64,000 bases of DNA, taken from Pseudodesulfovibrio sp. (lineage in GTDB: Bacteria; Desulfobacterota; Desulfovibrionia; Desulfovibrionales; Desulfovibrionaceae). The stretch covers positions 124,001 through 188,000 of the forward strand of contig JADGEX010000002.1 of the NCBI GenBank assembly GCA_016744135.1. Reading direction: 5' to 3'. Shown one piece after another: positions 1 to 9,431 of this stretch. The position numbers and the translations under genes are program-made. Position 1 is the first letter of the stretch. Each line of letters starts with the position of its first letter. The notes under the pieces were generated by a model, which saw only the letters and a list, made by a program, of their open reading frames with translations, was not told the DNA's origin and searched no databases.

Positions 1-329
1 GTTTTTCTGGGTTTTCTTAAAAACAGCTTTTCCGTATCTATTCATGATGGTATCTCGTGTCCGCGAAATACCAATATGGAAATATGATTTTTGTATTTTC
101 AAAATTGTTATATAGCTTGCTTTGAAATGGCGTAAAAACTACAATTTTGTATTATCTTTTTGAGGCAAAATTAAAGATAGAAAGCTATAATATTGTTTAT
201 TAAGTACTTTTACGAGTTGGCATGATCCTTGTTAGGAGGAGCCACGAAGAGAAATATTTGAGGGGCAGGCGCCCTTATGTCCGACCTGAGTTGGAAAACC
301 CATATTTATTTGCCTGAAGGAGAATTGAG
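1..329 (+). other. Upstream region and leader of glutamine synthetase
   Basis: This AT-rich 329-bp stretch holds no gene I can support. It carries the upstream region of the glutamine synthetase gene. A sigma-54-like element lies at 218-232 (separate entry), and a Shine-Dalgarno AAGGAGA ends 6 nt before the ATG at 330. A GC-rich segment near 265-290 may form a small hairpin, but I could not match it to a known riboswitch. The far left end shows no recognisable end of an upstream gene. Confidence 0.5.
218..232 (+). promoter_or_regulatory. Candidate sigma-54 promoter (-24/-12) of glnN
   Basis: TGGCAT at 218-223 is followed after 5 nt by TTGT at 229-232. The GG pair of the -24 box is present at the right spacing. 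The -12 box reads TTGT instead of TTGC, so the invariant GC is only half kept. Nitrogen-assimilation genes are classic sigma-54 targets, which makes the site plausible, but the match is weaker than the two sigma-54 promoters at the pilus locus in this window. Confidence 0.35.
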
Positions 330-2513
330 ATGAGCGGATACCAGACCCGTCAGAATGCTATAGCCGCAGTGACCAACTATACTCCCACTGTTGAGCCATT
401 GAATTTTTCCGAAACCTCTCCGACCGAGGTTTTCGGTTCCAACGTCTTCAATGACAAGGTCATGAAGAACATGTTGCCTAAGGATATCTATAAGTCCTTG
501 ATGGCGACCAAGCAGAGCGGTGAAGAGATGGATCCGGCCATTGCCGGTCCGATTGCTGCCGCAATGAAAGAGTGGGCTATCTCCAAGGGTGCAACTCATT
601 ACACTCATGTTTTTTACCCGCTGACCGGTTTGACCGCAGAGAAGCATGATGGCTTCCTGTCTCCAGACGGTGAGGGTGGAGCTTTTGCCGAGTTTGACGC
701 CAAGCTGCTCATTCAGGGTGAACCTGATGCCTCTTCGTTTCCTTCCGGTGGATTGCGTGCCACTTTTGAAGCGCGTGGCTACACTGCCTGGGACGTAACC
801 AACCCGGCATACATTCTGGAAAATCCCAACGGTACTTTCCTGTGTATCCCTACTGCGTTCATTTCCTGGAAAGGACACGCGTTGGACAAGAAAACGCCGT
901 TGCTTCGTGCAAACCAGGCTATTAATAAAGCCGGTCGTCGTTTTCTTGGTCTGTTTGGTAATGACGATGGTGAAATGGTCGTATCCAATGCTGGTCCCGA
1001 GCAGGAATATTTCCTTCTGGATCGTAATTTTTATTTTGCTCGTCCTGACCTGATGGTGTGCGGACGCACATTGTTCGGTGCCAAACCCGCCAAGGGGCAG
1101 GAGCTGGACGATCACTATTTCGGCGCTATTCCACGCCGCGTACTTGCTTTTATGCTGGAAGTTGAGCGTGAGCTGTACAAGCTCGGTGTGCCGGTCAAGA
1201 CCCGTCATAACGAGGTGGCTCCCGGTCAGTTCGAAATTGCTCCGGTCTTTGAGCAGGCCAACCTTGCCACGGATCATAACCAGATGATCATGACCACCCT
1301 GAAAGCCGTTGGCAAGCGATACGGCATGGCCTGCCTGCTACACGAAAAGCCGTTCGCAGGCATCAACGGTTCGGGTAAGCATTTGAACTATTCGCTGTCT
1401 ACGCCGACGCAAGGTTCTCTGTATTCTCCAGGTGCCACTCCGCACGAGAATATGCAGTTCCTGGCTATCACCGCAGCGACAATTCGCGCTGTTGAAAAAT
1501 TTGGCAAACTTTTGCGTGCTACCGTTGCCACAGCTGGCAATGACCATCGCCTCGGTGCTAACGAAGCTCCGCCTGCTATCATTTCCATTTTCTTGGGCGG
1601 TGAACTAGCCGAAATCTTCAACCAGATTGAAATGGGTGATCTCAAAGGAACCAAAGCCAAAGGCAAGCTGCGTGTTGGCGTTGACACTTTGCCTCCGCTG
1701 CCCATGGATTCCGGGGATCGTAACCGTACGTCTCCATTTGCCTTTACCGGCAATCGTTTTGAGTTCCGTGCTGTTGGTTCCAATCAGTCCATCGCTGGTT
1801 CTCAGGTTGCTTTGAATACCATTATGTCTGAGTCTCTGGACTTCATGTGCGACGAGATCGAAAAGATCACCAAGGGTGATCCCAAGAAGCTCAGTTCCGC
1901 TTGTCAGAAAGTTATCAAAGGCATTATGGAAAAGCACGGACACGTTATCTTCAACGGTGACGGGTATGCCGATGCATGGCAGAAAGAAGCCGAAAAACGT
2001 GGTCTGCCTAACTTGAAGACTACTGTAGATGCTCTGCCGAATCTCATTGATGAAGAAGTCGTCAAGGTGTTCAGTGACTACGGAGTATTGTCCAAGGACG
2101 AGATGTACTCGCGTCATGAAATATTCTTTGAGCAGTACAATCAGCATGTCCAGACCGAGTCTGCTTTGGTCGTCAAGATTGCCAAGACCATTATCCTGCC
2201 TTCGGCCATCCGGTATCAGGGTGAACTGGCTGCCACCGCTGCCAGTCTTAAGGCTGCGGGTATCGAGCCGACGCTTGGTACTTTGAGTGAACTTACCGAC
2301 AAGCTGCGTCAATTGCAGAAGACCACCGAGGCCTTGGAAGAGTTGATGGCGCAGAATTCCTTTAAATCTGTCGAGGAAGAAGCCAAGTTCAAGACCGATA
2401 AGATTTTGCCTGCCATGCTTGACGTTCGTGAAGTCGCGGACGCACTTGAAGGTATGGTCGCCGATGACCTTTGGCCGCTTCCCAGCTACCAGGAAATGCT
2501 CTTTATTAAGTAG
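330..2513 (+). CDS. glnN: Type III glutamine synthetase (GlnN)
   Basis: This is a 727-residue glutamine synthetase, which makes glutamine from glutamate, ammonia and ATP in the cytoplasm. The length fits the large type III (GlnN) family, which is far longer than the roughly 470-residue GlnA type I. Visible motifs are an active-site [10 protein letters not shown] near residue 220, [13 protein letters not shown] near 293, [10 protein letters not shown] near 346 and a [13 protein letters not shown] block near 403. The start ATG at 330 has an AAGGAGA ribosome site. The gene stands alone, preceded by a sigma-54-like element and closed by an unusually long palindromic terminator. It is the only ammonia-assimilation gene here apart from the glutamate-synthase-type protein at 58.9 kb. 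Confidence 0.93.
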   Translation: MSGYQTRQNAIAAVTNYTPTVEPLNFSETSPTEVFGSNVFNDKVMKNMLPKDIYKSLMATKQSGEEMDPAIAGPIAAAMKEWAISKGATHYTHVFYPLTGLTAEKHDGFLSPDGEGGAFAEFDAKLLIQGEPDASSFPSGGLRATFEARGYTAWDVTNPAYILENPNGTFLCIPTAFISWKGHALDKKTPLLRANQAINKAGRRFLGLFGNDDGEMVVSNAGPEQEYFLLDRNFYFARPDLMVCGRTLFGAKPAKGQELDDHYFGAIPRRVLAFMLEVERELYKLGVPVKTRHNEVAPGQFEIAPVFEQANLATDHNQMIMTTLKAVGKRYGMACLLHEKPFAGINGSGKHLNYSLSTPTQGSLYSPGATPHENMQFLAITAATIRAVEKFGKLLRATVATAGNDHRLGANEAPPAIISIFLGGELAEIFNQIEMGDLKGTKAKGKLRVGVDTLPPLPMDSGDRNRTSPFAFTGNRFEFRAVGSNQSIAGSQVALNTIMSESLDFMCDEIEKITKGDPKKLSSACQKVIKGIMEKHGHVIFNGDGYADAWQKEAEKRGLPNLKTTVDALPNLIDEEVVKVFSDYGVLSKDEMYSRHEIFFEQYNQHVQTESALVVKIAKTIILPSAIRYQGELAATAASLKAAGIEPTLGTLSELTDKLRQLQKTTEALEELMAQNSFKSVEEEAKFKTDKILPAMLDVREVADALEGMVADDLWPLPSYQEMLFIK

Positions 2514-2585
2514 TCCGAATCCAATCCATAAAAAAAGGGTCCTGCGCTGTGGCGCGGGACCCTTTTTTTATGGATTGGATTCGGA
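2514..2585 (+). terminator. Very long palindromic bidirectional terminator
   Basis: The sequence starts one base after the glnN stop codon. The arms TCCGAATCCAATCC and GGATTGGATTCGGA enclose an A-tract, a GC stem (GGGTCC/GGACCC with an inner GCGC/GCGC) and a T-tract. The whole 72-bp block is almost perfectly self-complementary, well beyond the usual terminator stem. It should work as an intrinsic terminator on both strands. Confidence 0.88.
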
Positions 2586-2589
2586 GACA

Positions 2590-2714
2590 CGGCTTGTGAG
2601 AGCTGCGCATCTGCACATTTTTTGGGCTTCGTTTCATCCTCACCGTAGCGCTGCTACGCCTCCGGTGAAATTGCGCCCGAGAAAATGCACATCTGCACCA
2701 CTCTCACAAGCCTC
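2590..2714. repeat. Intergenic inverted-repeat element
   Basis: Outer arms GGCTTGTGAGAG (2591-2602) and CTCTCACAAGCC enclose further imperfectly paired segments (a CATCTGCACATTTT-like tract facing AAAATGCACATCTG) and an inner hairpin around CGTAGCGCTGCTACG. It resembles the REP/BIME-like dispersed elements of Desulfovibrio genomes. No coding potential is evident. That it belongs to a multi-copy family is inference, since only this copy is in the window. Confidence 0.55.
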
Positions 2715-2721
2715 ACGTGGT

Positions 2722-2863
2722 CGGGGATGGAGAGCCGCTGTTGGAGTGCTTTGCACCCCAAGGTACTCCATATGGAGAGGAAATAATTTGGTGAATAAGG
2801 GATGGAGAGACGTTGTTGGGGGTGCTTTGCGCCTTAAGGTACTTCATTTGAAGAAAGAGGAGT
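2722..2863. repeat. Two tandem copies of a short hairpin-bearing repeat
   Basis: Two related blocks of about 60 bp begin near 2724 and 2808. Both share GGGATGGAGAG, a TGTTGG segment, a GTGCTTTGC mini-hairpin and AAGGTACTYCAT. A close relative with TGTTGGGGTGCT and CACCCCAAGG lies at 35920-35955, and a shorter one at 35580-35610. They look like one dispersed intergenic repeat family. The region from 2586 to 2920 otherwise holds no gene. Confidence 0.5.
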
Positions 2864-2920
2864 GCGGTTTTCTTTTCAAGGAGGGCTTGGTATTGAGTGG
2901 AGATAGTGAGGAGATTTAGA

Positions 2921-4648
2921 ATGGTGAGAAAATGGAGTTTTGTGGCTGTTCTTATGGCCGTGATAGCGTGTGCCGGCACTGCGTGGAGTTTTGATCTGAC
3001 AGTGCTGCACGTCAATGATTCCCATTCGTATCTGGATGCGACCAAGGATACATTGAAGCCGGAGGGGAAGTCTACATCTGTCAAAATAGGAGCTTGGGCG
3101 CGGTTGCAGACTGCTGTTTCTCGTGTGCGTGGTCAGGCGCAGAATGTAGCCTTGCTGCATGCCGGAGATGCGGTGCAGGGCGATCTCTATTTTATGAAAT
3201 ATGGCGGTAGGCCGGAAATGGAGTTTTTGAACAGGCTTGATTTTACGGCCATGACTTTAGGAAATCATGAGTTTGACAAGGGGCCTGACTTTTTGGCGGG
3301 GTTCCTCAAATATACAAAGGTTCCCGTGGTCAGTGCGAATATTGATGCTTCGGCTATTCCGATTTTGGCGAGTAAAATTATGCCATATTTCATCACTTCG
3401 TACGGAGGGGAGAAGGTTGGCATTATCGGGTTGACCACCAAGGAGACGGCAATCATCTCCAGCCCAGGCAACATTGTTTTTGCTGATGAAGCCGAAACCG
3501 CTCGGCAGTATATCAAGGAGTTGGAGGCGCAGGGGATTAACAAGATTATTTTGCTGACACACGTTGGACTGGATGCGGACAAGCGGCTTGCGGCCACGGT
3601 GTCGGGGGTGGATATCATTGTTGGAGGTCATTCCCATTCGTTGCTGGGTGATTCCGTTGCCATGGAAGAGTTGGGTGAGGAACCCGATGGTACGTATCCG
3701 GTGGTCGTCAAAGGCGTTGATGGAAATGATGTCTATGTTGTCACGGCCTGGAAGTGGGGGCGTGTTCTTGGCCGTCTGGATGTGACTTTTGACGATATCG
3801 GACGGGTGACAGCAGTGAAAGGCAATCCCGTGATGCTGCTGGCGGATACTTTCAAGCGTAAGAATAAAGACAAGAAAAAAGTGGAGCTTGAAGGAGTTGA
3901 GCGAGAAGAAATGTTGGCGCTTGTTAAAAAGAGTCCAGTCGCAAGAGTGGTTTCTAAAGACAATGCGTCGGAAGCGTTTCTTGAGCCGTTCAGAGAAGGC
4001 GTCAATGCAATGCGTACTGATGTTATCGGTATTGCGGCTCAAACTTTGTCGCACATTAGAGTGCCGGGGGTTGATGAATCTGGGCTTTCTTTGCCTCACG
4101 GCAGTTTGATCGCTCCGATAGTCTGCCAGAGTATGCTCGCCAAGATGGCTTCTACTGGTGAAGATGTGGACATTGCCTTGCTGAATGGCGGCGGAGTGCG
4201 TGATTCCATTCCTCGGGGTAACATAACCGTGGGCACGGCTTATACGCTTATGCCGTTCAGCAATACTCTCAACGTCATGGATATGACTGGTGCTCAGGTG
4301 AAAAGAGCGCTGGAAATCGGCGTGACCCGTGGTGCCGGAGCTTTTCCGTATGTGGGAGGAGCTCGATATACCGCAGACATGAACAACTCCGAAGGTAATC
4401 GTATCACGAGACTGGAGGTCAAGGGGGGGGATGATCAATGGAAACTGCTTGATGTCGAACGTACATATCGAGTGGTTACAAATTCTTATCTCGCAGGTGG
4501 TGGCGATGGTTATGTTGTCATGAAGGACGTTTTAAAAAGATATGACACTGGCTTTGTTGATGCTGTGGCGTTCATTGAATACGTTAAAGCCATGAAGACC
4601 CTTTTGCCCATTGAATCTGCGGACGTGAATTTTATTCCGACAAAATAG
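2921..4648 (+). CDS. Secreted 5'-nucleotidase / 2',3'-cyclic phosphodiesterase family (UshA-like)
   Basis: This 575-residue periplasmic nucleotidase hydrolyses nucleoside phosphates or related phosphoesters to scavenge phosphate and nucleosides. ATG 2921 is chosen because GAGGAG lies 7 nt upstream and a signal peptide (about residues 1-23, ending near AWSF) follows; an upstream in-frame GTG at 2897 has no ribosome site. The N-terminal metallophosphoesterase domain shows VNDSH (31-35), HAGDAVQGD, GNHEFDKG near 114, LLTHVG and VGGHSHS. The C-terminal nucleotidase domain shows NGGGVRDSIP near 421, PFSNTLNVM and SYLAGGGDGY, which bind the nucleoside. Substrate specificity cannot be read from sequence. 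It is monocistronic with its own terminator. Confidence 0.9.
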   Translation: MVRKWSFVAVLMAVIACAGTAWSFDLTVLHVNDSHSYLDATKDTLKPEGKSTSVKIGAWARLQTAVSRVRGQAQNVALLHAGDAVQGDLYFMKYGGRPEMEFLNRLDFTAMTLGNHEFDKGPDFLAGFLKYTKVPVVSANIDASAIPILASKIMPYFITSYGGEKVGIIGLTTKETAIISSPGNIVFADEAETARQYIKELEAQGINKIILLTHVGLDADKRLAATVSGVDIIVGGHSHSLLGDSVAMEELGEEPDGTYPVVVKGVDGNDVYVVTAWKWGRVLGRLDVTFDDIGRVTAVKGNPVMLLADTFKRKNKDKKKVELEGVEREEMLALVKKSPVARVVSKDNASEAFLEPFREGVNAMRTDVIGIAAQTLSHIRVPGVDESGLSLPHGSLIAPIVCQSMLAKMASTGEDVDIALLNGGGVRDSIPRGNITVGTAYTLMPFSNTLNVMDMTGAQVKRALEIGVTRGAGAFPYVGGARYTADMNNSEGNRITRLEVKGGDDQWKLLDVERTYRVVTNSYLAGGGDGYVVMKDVLKRYDTGFVDAVAFIEYVKAMKTLLPIESADVNFIPTK

Positions 4649-4671
4649 ACGAAATAGAGAGAAGCCTTTCG

Positions 4672-4712
4672 ACAAGACCTCCCTGGCACTGTTGAGTGTC
4701 GGGGAGGTCTTG
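4672..4712 (+). terminator. Intrinsic terminator after the 5'-nucleotidase
   Basis: ACAAGACCTCCC and GGGAGGTCTTGT form a perfect 12-bp stem 24 nt after the stop codon, with further partial pairing toward the loop. The following T-rich stretch is short (TTGTTTGT). Position and shape fit termination of the nucleotidase transcript. Confidence 0.75.
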
Positions 4713-4862
4713 TTTGTGGGCAGGCGTTCGGTCTGGATTTTATGGAGTGATTTTCTTTTCAGCTTCAACTAAAACTTGCGATTTATTGGTGATAGCGTAT
4801 CGTGATATGAGTGAAATTTGTTTCTGAAAAACCATCAATCATGTGGCACTGAGAGGCTCGTA

Positions 4863-7154
4863 ATGGACTTTCGCGGGGTGCAGGAAGTATTTGATCAACT
4901 CCATGATGTCATCGGCTTCGTTGATAAAGAATTATACTACGTTGCGGTGAATCGGGAATATTGTCGTTATTGGGCTATTTCTCAAGAGGATGTCATCGGG
5001 ACACATGTTTCGTGTGTGATAGGAGAAGAGGTCTTTAATTCGACCATAAAGGCGTATCTTGAGCAATGTCTTGCGGGCGAAGATGTTCATTTCGAAGGGT
5101 GGATCGATTTTCCTGGTATGGGCGGGCGCCATATGGATGTCAGGTATACCCCGTGTCGTGGAGAGGATGGGCAGATACTTGGTGTCTATCTCATTGGTCG
5201 GGATATCACTGAAGTGAAGAACATGTATTCAAGGGCCGTGATCGAGCGGGATCGGTTTGATAGTATCCTTAATTCACTCAATGTCGGGTTGGTGTTGTGT
5301 TATCCGGATTTGACCGTTGCATGGCACAACAGGCAGATGCAGGACCTTTTTCCTGATGTCGATATTCGGGGGATGAAATGTCATCAGATTATTGAAAGGG
5401 ACAGTGGGGAATGTAAAGATTGTCCGGCCTTGAAAACTTTGCGAACCGGTCGGTCTCATAGTGAAGAATTTTTTCATGGGGCGACTGGGCGTTGGTATGT
5501 CATGACCACGGTATTGACGCAGGATAGGGGGAGGGATCAGGTTTTGATTCTGGGGCGTCTTGAGGATGTTACGGATCAGAAGCTTGCTCGGGAGGCTGTT
5601 CTGGAAAGTGAACAGCGTTTCAGGGAAATATTTGAGAACGTGAACATGATCGCGGTGCAGGGGTATGACCATGATCGTCGGGTTATGTATTGGAATCCCG
5701 CCAGTGAGCAATTGTATGGGTACAGTCGGGAAGAAGCCATGGGGGAGTTGCTGGAAGATCTGATTATTCCTGATTCCATGCATGAGACGGTGAAGGCGGG
5801 ACATAAGATGTGGTTGTCCGATGGTGTGCCGATTCCGGCGGGAGAATTGGAATTGGTTCACAAGGATGGCAGTTTCGTGCCGGTATATTCTTCGCACGTT
5901 ATGCAGCAAATCACCTTGGGCGAGAAATTTATGTATTGTCTGGATGTAGGTCTGGCCGAGATCAAGCGTATTCATACTCAATTGATTGAGGCCAAGGAAC
6001 AGGCAGAGGCTGCCAATGAGACAAAATCCGAATTTTTGGCAAACATGAGCCATGAGATTCGGACTCCGCTCAATGGTATTCAGGGGATGCTGTCGCTTTT
6101 GCTGGGTACTGAACTTGGTGATGAGCAAAATGAATATGCTCAGGCGGGATTGGATTCCGCCGTAAGGCTCAACCGGTTGCTTTCCGACATTCTTGATCTG
6201 TCTCGCGTGGAAGCCGGGATGATGGAAGTGGAAAAAGCCCCGTTCAACCTTTCTGATTTAATAAAACAGGTTCTCGATCTGTTTCATCTTTCATTTAATG
6301 CGGACAGCGTCGAACTGCGTTGTATTGTGGGTGATGACGTGCCGCACTTTGTGGTCGGTGATGGCGCGCGTCTTCAACAGGTGCTTATCAACCTCGTGGG
6401 AAACGCCCTCAAGTATACTGATGTCGGGGAAGTCTGTGTAGAGGTCGCAGCCCTTTCCCCCGTAAGGCCGGGAGAGCATCGAGTGTATTTTTCTGTCGCG
6501 GACACTGGCATTGGTATAAGTAAGGATAAAATTGATTCCCTTTTCGAACCATTTGTTCAAGGGAGTCAAGGTTTTACTCGAAAGTATCAAGGGGCTGGGC
6601 TTGGGCTGTCCATTTGTAGGCGTTTGGTGACTCTTATGGGTGGTAATATGTCCGTGGAAAGTGAAGTAGGCGCGGGGAGTGCTATCCATTTGGTGCTGCC
6701 GTTCGGGGAATCTTCATCACAGGAGCCGATAAAGTCTGTTGAACTGGTGGGGGAGGCTGGTGAAAAGTTTGGACTTAATATCCTGTTGGCCGAAGATGAT
6801 CGTGTTAATAGTATTGTCGGCAAGCGTTTTCTGCAAGAGACTGGATGTACGGTACAGGTTGTTCCCAACGGGTTGAAAGCTGTTGAGATGCTGCGTGAAC
6901 AAAAGTTCGACGCGGTTTTTATGGATGTGCAAATGCCGGTTATGGATGGCGTTGCGGCCACCAAGAGTATCAGAAAGGGAGAGGCCGGCGAGTCGCGGCG
7001 TAATGTTCCTATTTATGCTTTGACAGCCTTTACCATGGCTGGAGATCGGGAAAAACTTCTTGATGCGGGGATGGATGGATACATCCCCAAACCCATTGAA
7101 ACGGAAGACCTCCTGAAATCATTACGCCATGCCGTTCAGAAAAAAGAGAAGTAG
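4863..7154 (+). CDS. PAS-containing hybrid sensor histidine kinase with C-terminal receiver
   Basis: This is a 763-residue cytoplasmic sensor. Three PAS-like segments lie at about 1-115, 130-240 and 255-370; the last has the typical FREIFENVNM and YWNPASEQLYGYSREE pattern. Then come a HisKA domain with ANMSHEIRTPLNG (phospho-acceptor His near 397), a HATPase domain with N, G1 and G2 boxes (LINLVGNALKYT, DTGIGI, GAGLGLSI), and a receiver domain with FMDVQMPVMDG (Asp near 685). No membrane segments are seen, so it probably senses an internal signal. ATG 4863 has GAGAGG 6 nt upstream and starts directly in the first PAS domain. A dedicated regulator is not adjacent; the convergent neighbour ends only 4 bp away. 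Confidence 0.9.
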   Translation: MDFRGVQEVFDQLHDVIGFVDKELYYVAVNREYCRYWAISQEDVIGTHVSCVIGEEVFNSTIKAYLEQCLAGEDVHFEGWIDFPGMGGRHMDVRYTPCRGEDGQILGVYLIGRDITEVKNMYSRAVIERDRFDSILNSLNVGLVLCYPDLTVAWHNRQMQDLFPDVDIRGMKCHQIIERDSGECKDCPALKTLRTGRSHSEEFFHGATGRWYVMTTVLTQDRGRDQVLILGRLEDVTDQKLAREAVLESEQRFREIFENVNMIAVQGYDHDRRVMYWNPASEQLYGYSREEAMGELLEDLIIPDSMHETVKAGHKMWLSDGVPIPAGELELVHKDGSFVPVYSSHVMQQITLGEKFMYCLDVGLAEIKRIHTQLIEAKEQAEAANETKSEFLANMSHEIRTPLNGIQGMLSLLLGTELGDEQNEYAQAGLDSAVRLNRLLSDILDLSRVEAGMMEVEKAPFNLSDLIKQVLDLFHLSFNADSVELRCIVGDDVPHFVVGDGARLQQVLINLVGNALKYTDVGEVCVEVAALSPVRPGEHRVYFSVADTGIGISKDKIDSLFEPFVQGSQGFTRKYQGAGLGLSICRRLVTLMGGNMSVESEVGAGSAIHLVLPFGESSSQEPIKSVELVGEAGEKFGLNILLAEDDRVNSIVGKRFLQETGCTVQVVPNGLKAVEMLREQKFDAVFMDVQMPVMDGVAATKSIRKGEAGESRRNVPIYALTAFTMAGDREKLLDAGMDGYIPKPIETEDLLKSLRHAVQKKEK

Positions 7155-7158
7155 ACGT

Positions 7159-8160
7159 TTAGCTTCGTTCCCATTGACCTGTTTGTGCGCTTTTTATCAG
7201 AGCGTCGATGACGTGCATGTTATCGAATGCGTCCATGAGTGTGGTCGGCAGTCGCGTGTCATCAAGAATGGCCTTGGCAAAAGCATCGCCTTGCAGGGTA
7301 TATTGATCGCAAGGATCAAAGGAAAGGGGCTGCACCGTTATTTCCTTTTGGGTTCCCTGCTGGAGCATTATTGTGCATGGCTCATCCGGTGGGGCATTGA
7401 ACGGAATGAGTATTTCGATCCGTCCCGTTGTGCCCAGGATGTTGACCCGTTGGTAGTCGGCCATTTGAGTGGAGCATGTGAATGTCGAAATTCTTCCGTT
7501 GAAATCCAGCATGCCTGAGAAGACTCGATCCGTGCCGAATTCGGGGTCTTGATTCATGAAGCTCATAGCTCGACGAGGTTGAGCGTTGAAGATGAATCGG
7601 GACAGGGACACGGGGTAGCATCCGATGTCCATGAGGGCTCCACCGCCGAGGTCCGCTTTGTTTCGGATGTTGTTTGGGTCTGCATTGAAGTAGGAAAAAA
7701 AGGATTGGATGGTAACCAAATCACCGATCAGTCCTTCGTCTACCAGTCGTTTTGCTTCAATCCATTGCGGGTGAAATTGATACATGAATCCTTCCATCAC
7801 CTTGGCATCCGGGGCTGTAACCGTGGCATTGATAAGTCTGTTGACTTCGCCACTAGTTAGTCCCATGGGTTTTTCACACAGGACGTGTTTCCCTTTGTCC
7901 ATGGCCTTGAGAGTCCACTCGACATGGAAATGGTTTGGCAGGGGGATGTAAACAGCATCAATCTGTTTGTCGGCCAGCAATTTTTCGTAGCTTCCATACG
8001 CTTTGGCAATCCCTAGTTCCTCGGCGACTTTTTGTGCGTTTTCCAGCGAACGTGAGGCTATGGCCGTGACTTCTGTGTGTTTTCCCTTTTGCATGGCGGG
8101 AATGACTTTTGTCCGGGCTATTTTGGCTGTTGAAAGGATGCCGAAACGTATTTTTTTCAT
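7159..8160 (-). CDS. Gfo/Idh/MocA family NAD(P)-dependent oxidoreductase
   Basis: This 333-residue oxidoreductase has an N-terminal Rossmann fold (IRFGILSTAKIARTKVIPAM at the start) and the family signature CEKPMGLT near residue 90, whose lysine acts in catalysis. The C-terminal half carries the family's mixed-sheet domain (GGALMDIGCYPVS). Such enzymes oxidise or reduce sugars, inositols or related diols with NAD(P); the substrate cannot be told here. ATG 8160 is preferred over one 15 nt upstream because AGAGG sits 7 nt before it. It is transcribed alone, convergent with the hybrid kinase, and lies 9 kb-scale close to a galactose cluster on the other strand, so a sugar role is possible but unproven. 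Confidence 0.85.
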   Translation of the reverse strand: MKKIRFGILSTAKIARTKVIPAMQKGKHTEVTAIASRSLENAQKVAEELGIAKAYGSYEKLLADKQIDAVYIPLPNHFHVEWTLKAMDKGKHVLCEKPMGLTSGEVNRLINATVTAPDAKVMEGFMYQFHPQWIEAKRLVDEGLIGDLVTIQSFFSYFNADPNNIRNKADLGGGALMDIGCYPVSLSRFIFNAQPRRAMSFMNQDPEFGTDRVFSGMLDFNGRISTFTCSTQMADYQRVNILGTTGRIEILIPFNAPPDEPCTIMLQQGTQKEITVQPLSFDPCDQYTLQGDAFAKAILDDTRLPTTLMDAFDNMHVIDALIKSAQTGQWERS

Positions 8161-8428
8161 GAAGAGCCTCTTCATCGGTTTGACGGTGAACGGTTGGCCT
8201 CAATATATCGCGAATGGTGTGATCTGCAAGCGGGAAGTTGCTTTTTTATCTTGTGAGGTCCAAGTCATCGCCGGCAGTTTGACTGCAAAACATTTTTCAT
8301 CTTTTTGGGCCACATGTTTTGTAGTTGAAACGGTTTACTTATAATCGCCAAGCTGGTTTTGTGATGGTATCTTTATAGTAAGCCTCCCTTCTCTTGATCC
8401 GTTAATTGATTATAAAGGAGTCTTTAGG

Positions 8429-9196
8429 TTGAAGTGTCGTATTCAATTTGCGGTTTGTTTTATACTGTTTTTCATGATGGTTGCCATACCTTCTTTGGCT
8501 GCCGAGACAGTGGTTTTGACGTATGGGGAATGGCCTCCCTATCATTCTTCAAAGCTTCCGGGAAAAGGAGTGGCTTCAATTATATATGAAGAAGCCTTTG
8601 GCTTTTCGGGTGTTAAGGTCGTGTATGAGTGCCTGCCGTGGAAACGAGCATATGAGAAGGCCCGTCATGGCGAGGCAACCGGATCTGTCGGGTGGTTGAA
8701 GAGTGGTGAAAGGGAAAAGTTTTTTTTCTACAGTGACCCAGTTATGGAGTCAGAAACAGTCTTTTTCTATAATCGATACAATGGATTTGAATGGAATGAG
8801 GTAGAGGACGCTAAGGATATGCGTATAGCTATTCCATTGGGTGACCTTGCGCAGGAGACGTTTACCACTGTGGTCAAGAGCGGTTCGGGAGAAATCCACA
8901 CGACAAGAGGATATGTGCAAGGCATGAGAATGCTTGTGGCTGGGAGGGTCGACCTGTTCGTTTGCAACAGGGAAGTCGGCCTGCATATTTTGAAAAATCG
9001 GTTTCCTGACGCGACGCATGTTGTTGTGCACCCACGTCCAATACGGAAGGGGGCTTCTCATCTTATTATTTCTAGGCGAATACCATTCGGGCTTGAACTG
9101 GTGAAGAAGTTTAATAAAGGTCTTCATTGGCTGAAGGAAAGTGGACGGTATCAGCAAATTTTGACGGAATATTTTGAGGAAAAATCCGGGCTGTAA
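8429..9196 (+). CDS. Periplasmic family-3 solute-binding protein
   Basis: This 255-residue secreted protein of the SBP_bac_3 (amino-acid-binding, GlnH-like) type has a signal peptide ending near PSLAAE (about residue 24). The mature part opens with TVVLTYGEWPPYHSS, the usual first strand of the ligand lobe, and has a GWLKSGEREKFFFYSDPV segment typical of the Desulfovibrio/Vibrio orphan subfamily. No ABC permease or ATPase lies next to it, so it may serve as an orphan sensor or binding protein. The start is TTG at 8429, supported by AAAGGAG 8 nt upstream. A decayed fragment of a second such gene follows at 9224. Confidence 0.85.
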   Translation: MKCRIQFAVCFILFFMMVAIPSLAAETVVLTYGEWPPYHSSKLPGKGVASIIYEEAFGFSGVKVVYECLPWKRAYEKARHGEATGSVGWLKSGEREKFFFYSDPVMESETVFFYNRYNGFEWNEVEDAKDMRIAIPLGDLAQETFTTVVKSGSGEIHTTRGYVQGMRMLVAGRVDLFVCNREVGLHILKNRFPDATHVVVHPRPIRKGASHLIISRRIPFGLELVKKFNKGLHWLKESGRYQQILTEYFEEKSGL

Positions 9197-9223
9197 ATTT
9201 TGAATGTTGTGACTGACTTTGCC

Positions 9224-9310
9224 ATGGAGAAAGTTCTTTTGACTATCGGGGAATGGCCTTCATATTGTTCATTTTTATACGGTCTGGTCGTAGGGACAGT
9301 TCTCTCTTAA
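9224..9310 (+). pseudogene. Remnant of a second family-3 solute-binding protein gene
   Basis: A 28-codon open frame directly after the binding-protein gene encodes VLLTIGEWPSY, matching VVLTYGEWPPY at the mature N-terminus of the intact gene upstream. After this the frame runs into unrelated residues and stops. There is no signal peptide and no ligand-binding body. I read it as the residue of a tandem duplication that was deleted or degraded; chance resemblance is unlikely over about ten residues at the right context. Confidence 0.55.
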
Positions 9311-9391
9311 TATTCTGTTATTCCAGTTTAAATAAAAAACAATTGAGTTGCAGTATCTTTGCTGGGTTGGCTGAAAAGTCAGGCCGGTATA

Positions 9392-9426
9392 TTGACAATG
9401 TGACGATTTCATGTTTTTTTTCTAAT
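9392..9426 (+). promoter_or_regulatory. Possible promoter of the gal operon
   Basis: TTGACA at 9392-9397 is a perfect -35 box. No good -10 box stands 17 bp further on, where the sequence is a T-run; TCTAAT at 9421-9426 is the nearest candidate but at a 23-bp spacing. The site lies just upstream of the LacI-type operators, so initiation near here is likely although the exact -10 is unsure. Confidence 0.35.
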
Positions 9427-9431
9427 GTTCT

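Noticed and set aside
200-329. Glutamine riboswitch in the glnN leader
   Set aside because: No match to the glnA RNA core could be made by eye; only a small GC-rich hairpin is present.
3257-4438. Long minus-strand frame opposite the 5'-nucleotidase gene
   Set aside because: Shadow of the nucleotidase frame; His/Arg/Asn-rich, no motif.
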